Assembly: GCA_023634235.1 (NCBI GenBank)
Contig: JAMKCF010000002.1
Coordinates: forward strand, 15,309,091-15,373,090
Source: Pisaster brevispinus
Lineage: Eukaryota; Echinodermata; Asteroidea; Forcipulatida; Asteriidae
Length of the DNA stretch: 64,000 nucleotides
Direction of reading: 5' to 3'
Shown here: positions 1-14,400 of the stretch, piece by piece
How positions within the stretch are numbered: position 1 is the first letter of the stretch
How the letters are laid out: the number at the start of each line of letters is the position of its first letter
The notes under the pieces: model-generated
What the model saw: the letters and a program-made list of their open reading frames with translations, nothing else
What the model was told of the DNA's origin: nothing
Database searches by the model: none
Program-made: the position numbers and the translations under genes

Positions 1-560
1 AAAAACTGTTCACAGATTTGCACATAACGCATGGTATAAAGATTGTCATGGTAGAAAACTTCCATTGAAATATTTTTGCCTGTAATGTTATAGTTTTTGA
101 GAAATGAGTAGACGGTTAGTTTGGATCTCTTGAGACCAAAACTTGATAACAGTGAAAACATCAGGGCCCCAATGTCATGGCTCTGCTTACCGTAAGCAAA
201 GAATTGGCGCTTACGGAAGCAGGGAATTCCGCGCTTACGTCAACCGTATTTCACTGGTTAGCGGAGAATTTTTGCTTGTGCGCGTGCCTACTCCACGTTA
301 GGCATTCTTCGCTTAAACACAGCTAGCGCAGAAATTCGGCGCTTGCAGAGTAAGCGGAGAATGGTGATCGTAAGCGTAGAATTCGGCGGTAAGCAGAGCC
401 ATGAAATGGGGCGCCAGTTTTTCTCTCCCCACTATTTTCTTGTGTCTCCGATGACCGATTGAGCTTAAACTTTCACAGGTTTTTTTAGTTCATGTATATG
501 TCAAAAGTGGTCTTTGACAATAACCAATGTTGTCTATATATGTGCTTTAATGAGGAGGTA
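1..560 (+). repeat. Old dispersed repeat, split by a MITE
   Basis: The two outer parts (about 1-163 and 416-560) match, in the same order, a contiguous stretch at about 59520-59830. Shared landmarks are GTTCACAGATTTGCA, GTCATGGTAGAAAAC, ATAGTTTTTGAGAAATG and CTTAAACTTTCACAGGTTT. The middle 252 bases are absent from the other copy and are a separate palindromic element. The repeat class is not recognised. Confidence 0.75.
164..415. mobile_element. M1-family palindromic MITE, copy 1
   Basis: The ends are inverted repeats of each other: the left end reads about GGGCCCCAATGTCATGGCTC and the right end GAGCCATGAAATGGGGCGCC. The interior is made of short alternating GCTTACG and CGTAAGC blocks, so the element can fold on itself. 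It has no coding capacity. It interrupts the older repeat around it. Other copies lie near 10.4, 34.4, 38.9 and 46.4 kb. Confidence 0.75.
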
Positions 561-2283
561 TTTATTGGTATTTTTTGTAGGTGAACTTCAGTTTATTTCT
601 TGTACCTTCTGGAAATTAGGGAGAACTTACCTGGGAAGGTCTCAGAAATGGATCGTTGCCATTTTCCCCCGTCTTCTATACTGACTTATACACAAAACAA
701 AAAACAGAACAGAGTCTGACTATTGTAATTTTCCAACTTCAGGATCTGATACCACTAGATGGCAATTTGACTAATAGGAAATTTGTCATGGGCATGACAT
801 CTAAAAATAGAACATTTAAATACCATGGGCTTTTAAATGAATTTGAAAGGAGTTTCCCCCCCCCCACTTCTTTTTCTCCTCGTCAATTAGTTTTATGAAG
901 GTCACCCAACACAAAGCCATAACAAAATTAGACGGCGAGGGCTTAAAAGAGGATAAATACAAATGCTGAATTAATGTAGCAGATAAGTGGACCCTGGACT
1001 TGGCTAGTGATCTACTTGGGAGCCCGGTGATGCAGCTAGTTTAAGGGCATAGTAGGTCTGAAAAAGACAGAACGCCTTTAAAAGATAGTAAAGATGGCGC
1101 GGGGCCGTCATGATGAAACTGTAGCCCTTTGATTCCCCATACTGTAGAGGCAATCAATGTATAGCGATTAGCTAATAGGGTATTCTGGAATCTCTCAAAC
1201 GTCTGAGAGATGGTTAGGGTTTCACTTTCCAGCTGTCGTGTCGCGGTATTTTTTTACTATGATGCCTCGAATACTGAGAAGTATTTATGTTAATGCCGCT
1301 CTGTCTGAGCAGCGAGGGCTGTTTAGCGTGGGCCGAGGGTGCTGGTAGACGGTGATGTTGTCTTGATATTCAGGCACTGGTGATGGCGAGCAGCTCGGTG
1401 AAATGTTAACGCAGGTGCCGCGTGCTGAGTGCTTTTGGCTGCAATCCAATTCTTCCTACTACAGTTGCATTCAATGTTGTGATCAACGGAAATCAGGGTC
1501 TGTCTTAAAGACGTTTCTTTCCTTAATTGTGAAATGACATTCCTGTATGGTTTTTGTCTTGTCGTGGTCTTTGATGCCTTTTATTTAAAGGGGAGAAGAA
1601 GAAAAAAATGAGAGAAAAAATAGTCTTTAATCTCCTTCCCTCCCAAATCCTTCATCCATTTCCTGGGTTTGCTTGAATTACACGGAGATAGTTATTGCGC
1701 AACCAATTCGTTGCATGAGGTCAGTCTCTGTTATCAGAGCTCAAAACAAAGGTTGATCCGTATGTAGTTCCTCTCGACCACTTCACATCATATGACATGT
1801 ATACACGCCAAATTTTTCTGGACTGGGTCACAGCGGATGCTTTTTAAAAAAATGCTCGGAACAACTTCGGAGTGCACTCAATTTTGTTGCAGTCGGTTGG
1901 ACGGCTGACGTGTATATTCATCTGAATGTTACATTGTCTAGCGTGCATAGGCATGCACCTTCCGTGCCATGCTTTATTTCACCCACACAAACAGGAACAG
2001 AAGGTACTCAAAATCATGCTCCAAATCTTCCTTTTTCTGGCTCCAAAAAGTTCTAAAAATTTATACTGCGCATGAACATGGCATCGGTTTTGGATTATCG
2101 ATGTGAAAACATTGAGGAAGTTAAAGTCGATATGAGTTGGGCTTTCAAAAAAAAAAAAAATGATTGCCACTCTTTAAGTTGGACCCAGCAGCCATGAAAT
2201 TGAGCAATATTTTATGTCACGGGCAGTCTGAACAGTTTCATAGTTTTCTCATTTTCATTCTCTCTCCCTCTCCTTACTTACAG
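561..2283. other. Probable SPEN intron, no exon recognised
   Basis: This stretch lies directly upstream of the exon that opens with the RRM3-type motif, so it is probably intron. I looked for the upstream RRM exons of SPEN and saw none. Only short chance reading frames and homopolymer runs are present. Confidence 0.5.
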
Positions 2284-2438
2284 ACATCGGTGTTGACGAC
2301 AGCGACGTCAGGTACTACGAGAAGGAACTGGACGAGTTTCATCCGCGAGCAACAAGGACGCTCTTTGTCGGCAATCTCGATCGAACCATCACTCGGGAGG
2401 AGTTGAAGGAAGCCTTCCAGAAGTTTGGGGACATCGTG
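2284..2438 (+). CDS. spen: spen exon a: linker and first half of RRM3-type domain
   Basis: The acceptor follows a pyrimidine-rich run ending TTACTTACAG and the donor is GTG|GTTAGT. Two bases complete a codon from a missing upstream exon. The translation contains YYEKELDEFHPRATRTLFVG, the linker and RNP2 motif (LFVGNL) typical of SPEN, and ends FQKFGDIV. Confidence 0.93.
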
Positions 2439-5400
2439 GTTAGTATAGCTGTTAAAATTAAACGTTTCTAAACAAAAAATCAGAAACTTCTCAAGGGCCT
2501 ACCATATTTAGAACTGATCACCTCACCTCTAACCCTTCTACTAGAGCATACCTTTAAAAATTCCTGGTGTAGTTTCTGAATGGTTCTGGAAAGTACCTTC
2601 AGGAAATGATCATTGCAGAGTTCCGAGAAAATAAGGGAAATCCCACCCAATCTGGTTTTCATTTCCTTCTTTCCCTTTCAGAAAAGTACAATTTGCTTGT
2701 AAACATTTAAGCACTGGAGGAATGTTGCAAGGTATTATCTTCACGAACAATGCATGACATTCTTCATGAATAATGCATAAGATGTTAATCACCACCAAGA
2801 AGTGTACTGCCCAATGATTAAAGAGCGTCGGGGGTAACTGAGTCCTATCTATTGTTGGAACGTGAAATAAGCATGGGCGCTATTTCAGCAAGCATATGTT
2901 TTGTTGTATCATTGACAGCAATGGTCGTTGTCTGCACTGGGCCCAATTTCATAAAGCTGCTAAGCAGAAAATACATGAGCGGGGTACCAGTGGCAACAAT
3001 GTAAACTTTATGGAATGTTGGCTGGTAACCTGTTTCTGCTAAGCAAGATTTTTCTGTGCTTAGCAAGTTTTTGTGCTTACAGGCTTTATGAAATTTGGCC
3101 CTGATCTATTGGTCCATCAAAACAGTTGCTTGCTGAAATGGCTGGCATCCAGTGCACATTTCACATTTCAGCCGTCCTCGGCGCTCTCTAATCTTTGGTT
3201 CAGTTAAGGCTTGAAAAAGTTAAGGCTTGAAAAATCATGTTTACAAAAAAATGCATCGAAAATGCACCTCATGAATGATGCAATTGTATATGCAATTATG
3301 AATGATGCATAAATAAACAATGCATCAAGTGAACATGAATAAAGCTTGTCAACTATCCTGAATTATGCATTATTGTGACCAAGTCCAGTTCAGTCACCTT
3401 CCTGTGTTGACAATACATGTAGAATTGCGTACTTATGAATAAACAATGTCAGAAATATCTGCATATCATGAATTATGCATGTTTTTTTCTATCCTGCAGG
3501 ATATTGAAATCAAGAAGCCACAGGGTGCCCAGCCCTTTGCATTTCTTCAGTTCTCGGACATCGACAGTGTTGTGAGGGCGAGGAGGAAGTTGGATGGAGA
3601 GGTGGTCGGCAAAAACAAAGTCAAGGTAGAATGATGCATTTAAAAAAAAAAAACACAGTCTGTAAGAACGGAGGGGGAAAAATGGCTTTGCATGTTGCAC
3701 TGAATGTCTTTAAATTGTAAATAAGCTTTACAATCTGCAAATTAGTTTAGGCAGGGCCTGAAATTAATACTGGATCGCAGGTTCGAGGCCAGTGATTGGG
3801 CCATTAAACTCATGACTGGTTGGTGCTTGCTGAAATGGCACCCATGAGTGTTTCAGGTTCCAACAATAGATAAAACTCTGGTTCTTCATCTTGCACCTTT
3901 GATGCTCTATAATCTTCGGTCAATACTGCTGTAATTGCAAGGCTCTTGAACTTCGCTCTTGAAGGGGCACGGCAATTTTCCTCTGATAAGGGGCACTCAA
4001 TGAGGAAAATTTAAATTTGTATTTGAACTATGCAAAGGGCACCACAGCAAAAGCACAGGGCACCACGGCAATTACTGTGGGTGCCGTGGGTTATTTCGAG
4101 GCCTGCTCTTCCCAGTAGCTTTGAATGCCTGTGTGGTAAGGATTATACTCAAGAATTAATTTCCACATTTCTATTTTCCATCGTTGATGTGTGTAATAAC
4201 ATGGAATGCATTTTTCTTCATCGCACAGCTTGGCTTTGGCAAGAGCATGGCAACCAACTGCATCTGGCTGGATAACCTAACGACCAACACCACCGAGAGC
4301 TACCTGGTGCGTTTCTTCAACATTCGCTACGGTCCCATCTCTCGTATCAGTCTCGATAAGCAGACGGGCACGGCGCTGATCTTCTTCTACAACATTGAGC
4401 ACGCTCAGAAGGCCATGCAGGAAATGAAGAACACGCGTATCTCTGGACGCAGACCTAAGGTATGAGTTGGTGTAGCAATGAGATGGATGTGAAGAAATGT
4501 AGCTCAAGACGGCAGAGGAAAGCTGGAAATGAAGGAGCTTGATTTGAAAATCAGGGATACACACAAACTCCAACGATAAACATTTATGGGTTTTTCGATG
4601 AACTAACCATATACATGAATTTGCCCTCCCCTGGCTTCCCTCAATAAAAAAAATTTTAAGTAAAAAAATAGACTTAAATTATTATTTTTTTACCAATTTA
4701 AGAGTTTTTAAGTGCTTTGTAGCCATGCATTTTTGAATATATTATACAGGATAAGTGAAGCTGACAAAACAGTCGCAGACAGTGGTCATGTTTTAACCAT
4801 ATACATGAAATAACAAAACTGTGAAAATTTGGGCTTAATTCGTTGTGTGATTCAGGAGAAAACAGTGAAAAATCACGCACAATTTTTAGCGTTTCAACTA
4901 CACATTGATCTTAGTTTTCTTTAATGTGACTTAATTTCAGAGGGAAACATTACAGGGAAAATGGTTCTGGTATGAACTTCATAATCAGTAAGCTTTCAGA
5001 ATAAAAGTAAACAATTTTTTTTTTAATCCTCACTAATCCTGTGTAATATCTTTAAGTTGAGTCCCTCTTGCACACAGCAGTCCCTTTTGGCTTACAAAGC
5101 AATTACAGTTAGGTAATGTATGTAACTCACCTCACTGGTAGGAAGTGAAATATTACACTTGGGTAAGATTTACACCCACTCGCTGACCCTGGACTAGGAG
5201 TACAAAACACTAAATCACTTGTAAGGCAAGGACTGTAAAGATTAGTAACAAGTTGTCTCAATACCACTTTATCTTGATCGCTGCTTCTTCGGCGTCACAT
5301 TGATCAACTGAAATCGTAAACATTGCAAATCAGGCAAGGTTTTATAATAATGATATAAAAAATGTGTATTAATAATGCGTTTTCTATTCTGAGGCGCAGA

Positions 5401-8400
5401 GAAACAAAGGATAATACAAAACAGTTAACAAAATTATAACAAAACTATACTTTTAGTTGTTTTTGAACATATCAATCGGAGTACAACACAGCATATGGAT
5501 CCCTTTGGCAGCCATCTTTGATGACAAACAATGTAAACGTGCACGCATGTACGCGCTGCGCATGACTCTCACAGCCAATCAATGCTCTTCACCCGGGCAC
5601 AATTCATCAACGATGGCGGCCAATGGAAGGGGTCCATATGATTGGGTAAAGAGTATTATAGTTTGACGAAGTGGATGGAAACACCCCTGTCTACTGAAGA
5701 AGAACTTTTCTTTGGTGTTGATTGAAAGAGATTGCTAGAAGATCTAAACAACTTGAAACGCATATATGCAGTACTGGACTAGGAGATGATCAACATTATG
5801 ATGGGACAGCGGTCGATTTCACCAAACTCTTCCTAACTTCGGATTAATCTTAGGACTTAGGACGAGTCCCAACCTTGCACTGTAACATGCAAACCTTAAG
5901 ATCAATCCTAAGTTAGGACTAGTTACTCGTCCTAAGTCGAGATAGGATTAATCCTAGCGTTTCGTGAAATCGGCTGCAAGTCCATTTAGAGATGTCCAAG
6001 TCAAAAGCAGGATTTCATTTGAATCTTTTCCCTTCTCGTCTTGTTTGTCTAGGTTGACTTTGCCAGCAGGGAGTGCCAGAATCACTTCTACGCTCGTCTG
6101 GATAAGTCCGGTCAGCTGCCGTTCCATGCTAGAGATGGTTCACCAAACGATCGTCCTTTCCGGGACTCACCTAGGTAAGACCTTCAAGAAGGGATACAGA
6201 GTTTATTCTTGGCTCCGTTTGTTATTTTATTATTTGTGATCGTGAAACATGAAACTTCTGGTTGTGCGGTGATTGGTTGCAGGTAAATTCAACAGCAGAG
6301 CTCAATTTCAGAGAGCTGCTTAAGCAGAAAGTATTAAGTATTTCTGCTGAGCAAATACTAGCAGGATACCGGTCACAGATTCTATATGTGACATGGTATT
6401 TTTGGTGGTAACCTTATTTTGGTAAGCATAATTTTGTTGTGCTGAGCTACTTTTTGTGCTTAAGTAGCTCTATGAAATTGAGCCCAAGTGATGTCTTTGT
6501 ACTATTCAACAACAACTAAAATATATCTTGTGGACATGTCATTGAATTCTCCTGAGGTTCAAGGGTACTTACTGTCATTTATCGTGGGGTGGGGTAAATA
6601 CATTATGTTGGTGGGGTGGTTGTGGGGAGTAAATGGGTAAGAGTTCATCAACATCTTTACCCTGGAAATTAGTTCACAAAGCGACTAGTTCATAAATGAT
6701 CACAATTTACCAACTACCTGTAACCCATTGATTGTCAGCGTGCAACTAGACAATTAAATTAGTCAACTCAACTAGTCAATTAGTCAACCCAACTAGTCAA
6801 CTAGTCAACTCATCTGGGCATTTCAACTCACCAGCTCGTCTATTTCTCTTATTAGCAACCTCAACCATTAAGTTTAACTAGTCAACTCATTCTTAGTTGT
6901 TAATTCAACTAGTCAACTCATGAAGTCAACTCATCAACTCATGAAGTCAACTCATCTAGACAATTTTCCTTGTCAACTCATCTAGTCAACTAGTCAACTC
7001 AATGCATTGCAGCTCTACAGTGCTAACTCTACAGATCAGCTCAGCATGTTAAATCCATGATACAGGACTTTGGAAATTATGCTGTTATTATAGTGTTAAC
7101 CATTATCACTTGAAGTAGGGAGCACTGCACTTTTCACTGTCGTGTTGATATTTAGCTGTCTGGTTGCATCAAGGATGGCCCGTAAACTGTGGATATACTT
7201 AGAACAATCTTCGAAGACGAATTACTCTTCACCTATAATCTCAGTAAACCCGGATTTGTACTTGTTTGTCGGAATTTGCATGTTGACACCTTATCTGGCT
7301 AAGATGGCAAAGTTGATTTCAGCTTAAAAGTACTCTGTGGATATACTTGTTGATTTTGTGGATTGCTGCCCATCTAGCTACGCAAAGTGCTCTTTGGATT
7401 TTTTAAACGCTTGGATAAGTTCAACAGTGAAGGTTCCCTGTGGGTTATAAGGTAGTGCAGCAGAAAATGAGTTGATTGTGACGTAACGTGGATTTATAAA
7501 ACTCAGTATCTCAAGTGGACAGTCAATACTTCAGACCAGTGGATTACATTTGTAAGTCAACGTGGTACAAGTACCACATCAGTGGATCTGGCCTGTGATT
7601 TGTCTGGATTTTGTTGTTCAGATCTCTTCACCCTCATTCTCTTGAAAGCTAAATAGAGATGCTTTCACAGACGGGTAGAGACATAACCCAGTTGTGTCTA
7701 AAAACATGTACGATATTCAAGTCTGATATTTTGTTCTTGAAATGGGCGAGGCGGTATTTCCATAGTAAAGAGCACCTCTGTGATGGAAATTTTAATTTCT
7801 CCTTCAACATTTCAAGGGGCAGCAAGCGATAACAAGGGGCATGGAGGCAGTGAAGTATCTGAATATTTCAATCATCTTTAATATATATAATTTAATAAGT
7901 TTATGCGGCTTCATCCTGTAGACCCCAAAAAGAGACAACCACACATTTTCAGGATTTGTTTGTACTCTATACAACCACACCCCTTCATAATTCAATGCAG
8001 CTTGGGCCAGCACGTCATTGTCTCAGACTGGGACCATCAAACCAACCTTTAAAAGTCCAAACAGGTTTGATACAACAAACTTGTAGTCTCGTCAAGATTG
8101 TGAAGCTAAACAAGAGGGCGAGGATGTCATTGTCTGACCCATTGTCTGTGCGCCTTGCCTCCCATGGCGGTCGACTTAATGCTTCACAATGTCTCTAATA
8201 CGAACTTCTCCTGTGAGATGACTGCCGGCTTACGTACCGACGAAGGATGTCCAGATAAACTGACGGCAACATAGGGGCGTGTACGCTTGCTCCGCGGTCT
8301 GACAAGGGATTTGTTAATCAACCTGTCTGCTGGAGATAGTAAATGTGTTGTTTCTTAAACAGAAGCAGATGTAGGGTTTAGTGCCTCCCCCCCCAGTGTG

Positions 8401-11400
8401 GGCAGCAACACATGTGAAGCTACTATGAGGGGGTGACCTATCCTCAGCGTCTGTGACTTTTCTTCCGTTGTTGTTTTTTTCCCCCTCTCGCAATGAGTCA
8501 TGAACTTGGAGGAAGTGGTATGACATCATGAAGGATCCCACATTTATAACCAGTAGTTATTCTTTGATTTCACTACGCAAAGTGACTTAATTTTGTTTGC
8601 CCTTTCCCCCCCCCCCCCCCTTATTGGATTATGTACATTATTGAAGTGCTCTCTGACCTCTGACTTTAATTGGATGGTTTTTTTTTTGGTAAGCTCTCTG
8701 AAACATGTCAAAGGATTGCACTCAAAATGCCACACTCAGCGTTCTCCCCAGGTTTTTTCCAAAACTGTGGGGCATTCTGGAACAAAATGTTTGTGATGTT
8801 TGGCCGAAGCACGCTAAATTGAAACAACATCTTCGGAATGTTTTCTACTTGGTGTTTATCTTGGTTTTAGAAGCTTTACTGTGCAATCTGGAGCATTCTT
8901 TATGGTTTTTTCTCGATTTTTTGGAGAATTAACGATTTTATTTTTGTTTGCGTATCAGCCGAAATTTGCGCGTATCGGCAATTAATTTGTGGGTATCGGC
9001 CTGATATGCTAGCTTGTACATGGGAAGAACCCTGGCCACGCTAGTTTCTATCAGAGAATTCCTGAGGCACTTCATCTTGACACAGGGAAAAAATGCAATT
9101 GAATGAATGTCTCTTTAAACTGGAAAACTGGAATGGATGTGCGAGCTTTCAATATGCAATTCTTTACTCCCATTGAATTGGAAAACATCTTCATAATCAT
9201 CCATCAAAACAAAAAAAGTGCACTCAACTTCATTGATTTCCGCGAGGTCTTACAAAACTGGTTCGCAGTGGTGCTTATATTGTTTCCTGTGCAAGGGGTT
9301 GGGGCAGGATACCAATCTGTCATCTTTGAATATGCATGCCAAGCACTAAGCCTACGGCATCTACCATATGCAATAGAGGGTTTCCTCTGTTGGTTAGTGA
9401 CAGTGATAGCAATCATACAGATGTATTTATTGTAAGGAAATATTCAATCAATGAACATTTGATGAATGATCTCAGTAAACTCTTTTCAGTGTCTATTAGA
9501 ACCACCTTCACTGTACAGGTTGTGATTGCAGTGCTTTACAAATATTGGACGCTTGTGTGTGCATCGTCTCAGAATATAATCACAAGGTGAAATCTGGACT
9601 AGTCCATTTCATGAGGTAAAGCCGAGTGAAACGGAACAGCCAGATTTCACCGAGCGATTATACTCTCTAACAATGCAAGAACAAAATGAATTCATTGTTT
9701 TTTATTTTTATTTTTGTACTCTGATGTTGTAAATTGACAGGGCGCTGTCGTTTAACAAATTGAACTTTAAAAAAATGGTTATGTATGAATACGCAGTAGA
9801 CTTGCTCAGTCTCTTCAAATGAATGAGGAGATGTCAGTGAGGTAAAACTTCATTAAAAGATATATAATTCAAGCACTTGCCTCGTTGAAAAAAATTGCAA
9901 TACTGTCAAGGATTTATGTGATGGAAATACTTTTATTGCTTTGCTGGGGAAATCTTGAAGTAACTGGTATGACATTTTTTTTTTTTTTTAATTGAGAAAG
10001 ATACTCAATGTTCTCATTTTATTCCCCTCTATGAATGCAGTGAGTACCGCAGCTCAGCACGCAACTCACAAAGCCGTCGCATCCGTTCCCAGAGTAACCA
10101 CAACTCCCCAGGGAACTACCATGGGTCCAGCAGTTCACAGTACAGTGAGGAGCAGCAGCAGCGCTTCAGCTACCAGTCAGGGAGCGAGTTCTACCGCAGC
10201 GGGGGAAGCGGCGAGCGCAGCACGGAGAACAACGGAACGGCGGGTTTCGACGGGGAGGATTCATACGAGAGGGAGTTGAGAGAATACGGGTATCATCAAC
10301 GGGAGAGGAAAGAGCAGCAACATAAAGAGAGGAGTCGGAGTCTCAGTCCGAGAGAAAGGTGCGTTCTTCTTAACTTTCACTCCTTTCGACCCAGAGTCCA
10401 GATTACCAGGCCCGAATTTCATGGCTCTGCTTATCGTAAGCGAAGAATCGGCGTTTACGGAAGCAGGGAATTTTGCGTTTACGTCGAGCGTATTTCACGG
10501 TTTAGCAGGGAATTTTTGCTTGTGCGCGGGCATACTTCTTGATACTAGGTATTCTTCGCTGACACAGCTAACGCATAATTTTTTTTGACTGCCCTGTAAA
10601 TACAGAATGGTGTTCGCAAGTGCAGAATTCGCCGGTAAGCAGAGCCATGAAATTGAGCCCATAATTTATCATCACAATTGATTGAACCATTGTGGGAGTC
10701 AATGTCCCTGTGTGTTACATAGTGAAGTACACAATTTTAGGCGACAATGGCGAGCTTGGCAGCAGTAGTGGCATGTGACGTTGGTTTAAGGGGTCAACAC
10801 AAGTTTCCACTTACTGAGCATAATAACAGGTGTTAATGAAAAGTGGAAATGTTATAACCCTTTTTGGCAAAAGAGGCCTGGGATGAGAATTTGTTAAGTA
10901 TTTGGTAACCTCTCTGGAGTATTGATCAATGTTTGTTTTTTGCAGTTCTGATGATTGCAAAAATAAAGATTTAATTGGGTTTCATGTTTGATTTGTTGGT
11001 GTAGACTTGACGAGTGGAACAGATATCTTAATCTGAAGTCACAATTCACCATAGCTTGAGTGTGGTCAATAAGACTTTGCAGCTGTATATTTGGTTGAGT
11101 GACCCTTTCTCCCCTCGCCCCAAACAAAATAGAACTTTTTATATTTTTTTTATTAAAGGCAGTGTACTGAATAATTCTTGTTTGCATTTGCCTTTTCAGG
11201 TCGTATGAGAGAAGGCGATGTAGTGGTAGTGTAGAATCTCAGGAAGTTAACACCCCTACACAGAGCCCTTACCACAGCCGAAGTGTGAGTCCGGTGGCTT
11301 GCCCAAGGAGGAAGCGAACCCCACGAAGTACTGTAACTGTTCAAGGGTCGGACCGGTCCTACACACCGGTCCAAAGCCCCTCCCAGGAAGAGAACTACAG

Positions 11401-14400
11401 AGAAGAAAAGGACAGATGGAAGAACCGTTTACTCGAAGGATCCGATGAAAGAGGATCGTCCACGGAGCGGAGCGAAACCAGACACAAAGCCAAGAAATCT
11501 AAGAAGTATGTGTTGAGCAGAGACTCTGACGATGACAGGAGTGATAAGTCATCGAGACTGAGTGAGAAATCGCTCTCCAAATTGAGTGAGAAATCAAAAC
11601 TGAAGCGGTCTTTGGATTGTATAAAAGCCACTCGTTGTAAGGATATCGCTCTGAAGTTAGAAAGGACTAAAGTGGAAAAGCGGCAGGAAAAGGTGAACTG
11701 TGATGTTCGGCTTGAGAAATTCAGTACCACTGACACCAATCGAACGGATAAAGTCAATTGTGATGTGCGAACGGAAAAACTAAATTTCGATGGAAGGACA
11801 GAAAAATTATCTGTGGAAGAGGTGGACGATGCTCAAAAATCCAAAGAAAAATATATGAAGAAGGTGAAACTAAATGAGTTGGATGATTCAAAGCTCAAGA
11901 AACTTGTGGAGAAAGAAAGGACTAGTGACATATTAGTAAGGTCAAAAGAACTTCCTGGTTTTGATACCAGCAAATTGCAGCAGCTGTCAATAGAAACTGA
12001 AAATGCCCGCAAGCGACGGAGAATTGCTGAGGCAGATCCAATTCACTCGGTGGTTGTACCCGGTGAAAGCGATGAACTCATGCGCAAGCTGGAGGCGCGC
12101 AAACAACGCTTCAGTGACAACAGTCCGGTGGATGTGAACAAAATGCGAAAGAAGGAAACGATAAAATCACCTAATAGTGATAGAACGTTGCCCAATAAAG
12201 TACCCAAATCAGTCATCAGTAAACCCTTGTCTGAAAACTCAACAAATACCCGTGATCACCACGATCCCTTGAAAACTGTTAATACCTCGTTAGAGTCTCA
12301 TTTTAGTCGGGACACCAGAACAGTGATTGAGAGCAAGCATAAACCAGTCAGGGAAAGGCTTGGAACTAAACATGAAGCTTTAATACAGCTTGAAGGAATA
12401 AAATATGATCCTATGGAGCGGTTCAACCAAAGCTTATGTTTGGAGAGAAAAGAGAAGGATCTTGACATGGCACCCTTCTCTCACCTCCCTGAACTGCCTG
12501 ACAAGTTTGGCCCGAGTGGTAGTGGCTTGAGTCGACCTGCGAAACTGAGCCAAGAGGAAATACCCAGACTTAAGATCGACAAGGGATTGATTGAGAACAA
12601 TCAGGACAAAATGCCAGATAAAGCTAAAAAGTCCCCACCGGAAACGGGGCGACTTGAAAAGTTTCTGCGCGATAAAAATCACCCACATTCCAGCATCAGT
12701 ACAAGTGGCATCCGGTTGCCACAGAGGGACAAAGTCAGAATTCAGCATCTACTTGACATGGACGAGGGAATTGCCAGCTCCAGCGATCAGGATACCCCAG
12801 AGGTTGATGAGGATCAAAGCAGCCGGCAAGGGAGGACGTCCAGAAGTAGTAGTAGTGGACAAGGTCCCTCCTCCTCCACGTCCTCTTCAGGAAGCAAACC
12901 TCCAGTACAGGACATGTTCGAGAAGCCGCATATAGACACTAGTCTCAGTTGTCGGAAACAGATGGAGATAGCGCGGAAAACATTTGAGCAACAACTACAA
13001 GAGAGGGAATCACAGCAAGACCAGGATGAGTTTCCTGGCCAGGTTCTGTTGCCTGTACTACCTCCTCCACCTCCTCCAAATGCCATTTCAGAGTCCTCTC
13101 TGAATGTTGAACAAACTGGAAAACTTAACGAAAAAGAGAAACACAGTGAATCGGATAATGTTATTCAAGAGATGGAATGGAAACTGCATAAGATAACTCT
13201 TGTTGAGTTTTTCCCCAAAAGGCGGCGGAGGATGTCGGAATCCCAGTCGGGTTCTGGAGAGGACGGATATCTTAAACGCAGTTTTCGTTCTCGACGTCAA
13301 AGCGAGGACGGACTGAAGTCCCCGAATGGAATGACAGACCAACCTGTTGATCCACGTATACAAGGTTACCCAATTGAGCTAGAGAAGCATAACTCTTCAA
13401 CACATAAGGAGGATGCTCCCTGTGCAGAAAGTTCAAAACCGGAGGACAATACATGTTCAATCCAGATTCGATCTATGGAGCTTAACGTCAACATTCCCAA
13501 TGATGGTGAGGCTTTGCCATTGCTCTCACCTAAACCAATCAACCAGCCGATTGCAGTATCGGTTGGGGATACATCATCTCCATCAACTAGTGCGCCTATC
13601 CTGAGTCCAGCCGTAACCCCTGTAAAGTCTGATCGTCGGCCGTTGTTGGCAACACATGTTGAATCGGCTTTCAGGCATGTCGGTCCGGACCCAACCATGG
13701 AACATATTGCAAAGTGGAAAGCTTCTCTTGAGAACTGTAGTATCGTGAAGGGCCTGGAGAAGGCAAACCACACAGTCTCTCCTGTGACTCCTGACAGGAA
13801 ACCGGTTCTGAGCATTGTTGAAAGCTTAAAGAAAGCTGAAGACCTACCTCCCAAGTTGCAAAATGAAAACATTGTTTTTGACGTTCCGCAGCTCAAGTCG
13901 CCCTCCCCGAGGAAGGTACCTTCTTTGAAAGATGCAGTTTTAGCAGTTATGGAGCGCAACAGGTTGAAACCGCCATCACCAATAAGTAAAGACCAACAGG
14001 AAATAACACTGAATGCAACCAAGAGAAGTCAACCGGAGCAATTCCATCTTCTGTCAAATCTCCAGAGAGAAAAGATTGTGGCAGAAATTGCTGGACGTGA
14101 GTTGAAAGGAAGCTGTGGTACTCCTCCTACAACACCTCTCACCCCAAACACACCGAGTACTCCTGGGACACCGGTTGAAATTAAAGTCGATTTACTCTCC
14201 ACAAAATCGAGAGTTGAGCGCTTGAATCTGATCGGTAGAATCAAGAAGAAGGCCAGGAGTACAGAATCTGAACCACCTGTACTTGATGGTAAAGAGCCTC
14301 AGAAGCAAGCGGAGAGGAAAGTGGAGACATTTACCTCCCGACTTCTTAAAAGAAGCAGCATTTTCGACCAGGACTCTGCCCGCCTTCAACAGAGTGCACA

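Larger units (their letters stand above)
2439..3499 (+). other. spen intron a-b
   Basis: Contains one M2 palindromic element and a cluster of ATGAATNATGCAT-like motifs, described separately. No further exon is seen. Confidence 0.85.
6175..10040 (+). other. spen intron d-e
   Basis: A 3.9-kb intron with an M2 element, a short-unit minisatellite and a foldback element, listed separately. Parts near 8738-9035 begin CAGCGTTCTCCCCAGG and end GAAGAACCCTGG and may be a decayed dispersed repeat. Nothing coding is recognised. Confidence 0.8.

Noticed and set aside
9103..9435. 110-codon frame with a hydrophobic C-terminus
   Set aside because: Inside a spen intron, no homology recognised, and the composition is that of AT-rich intron.
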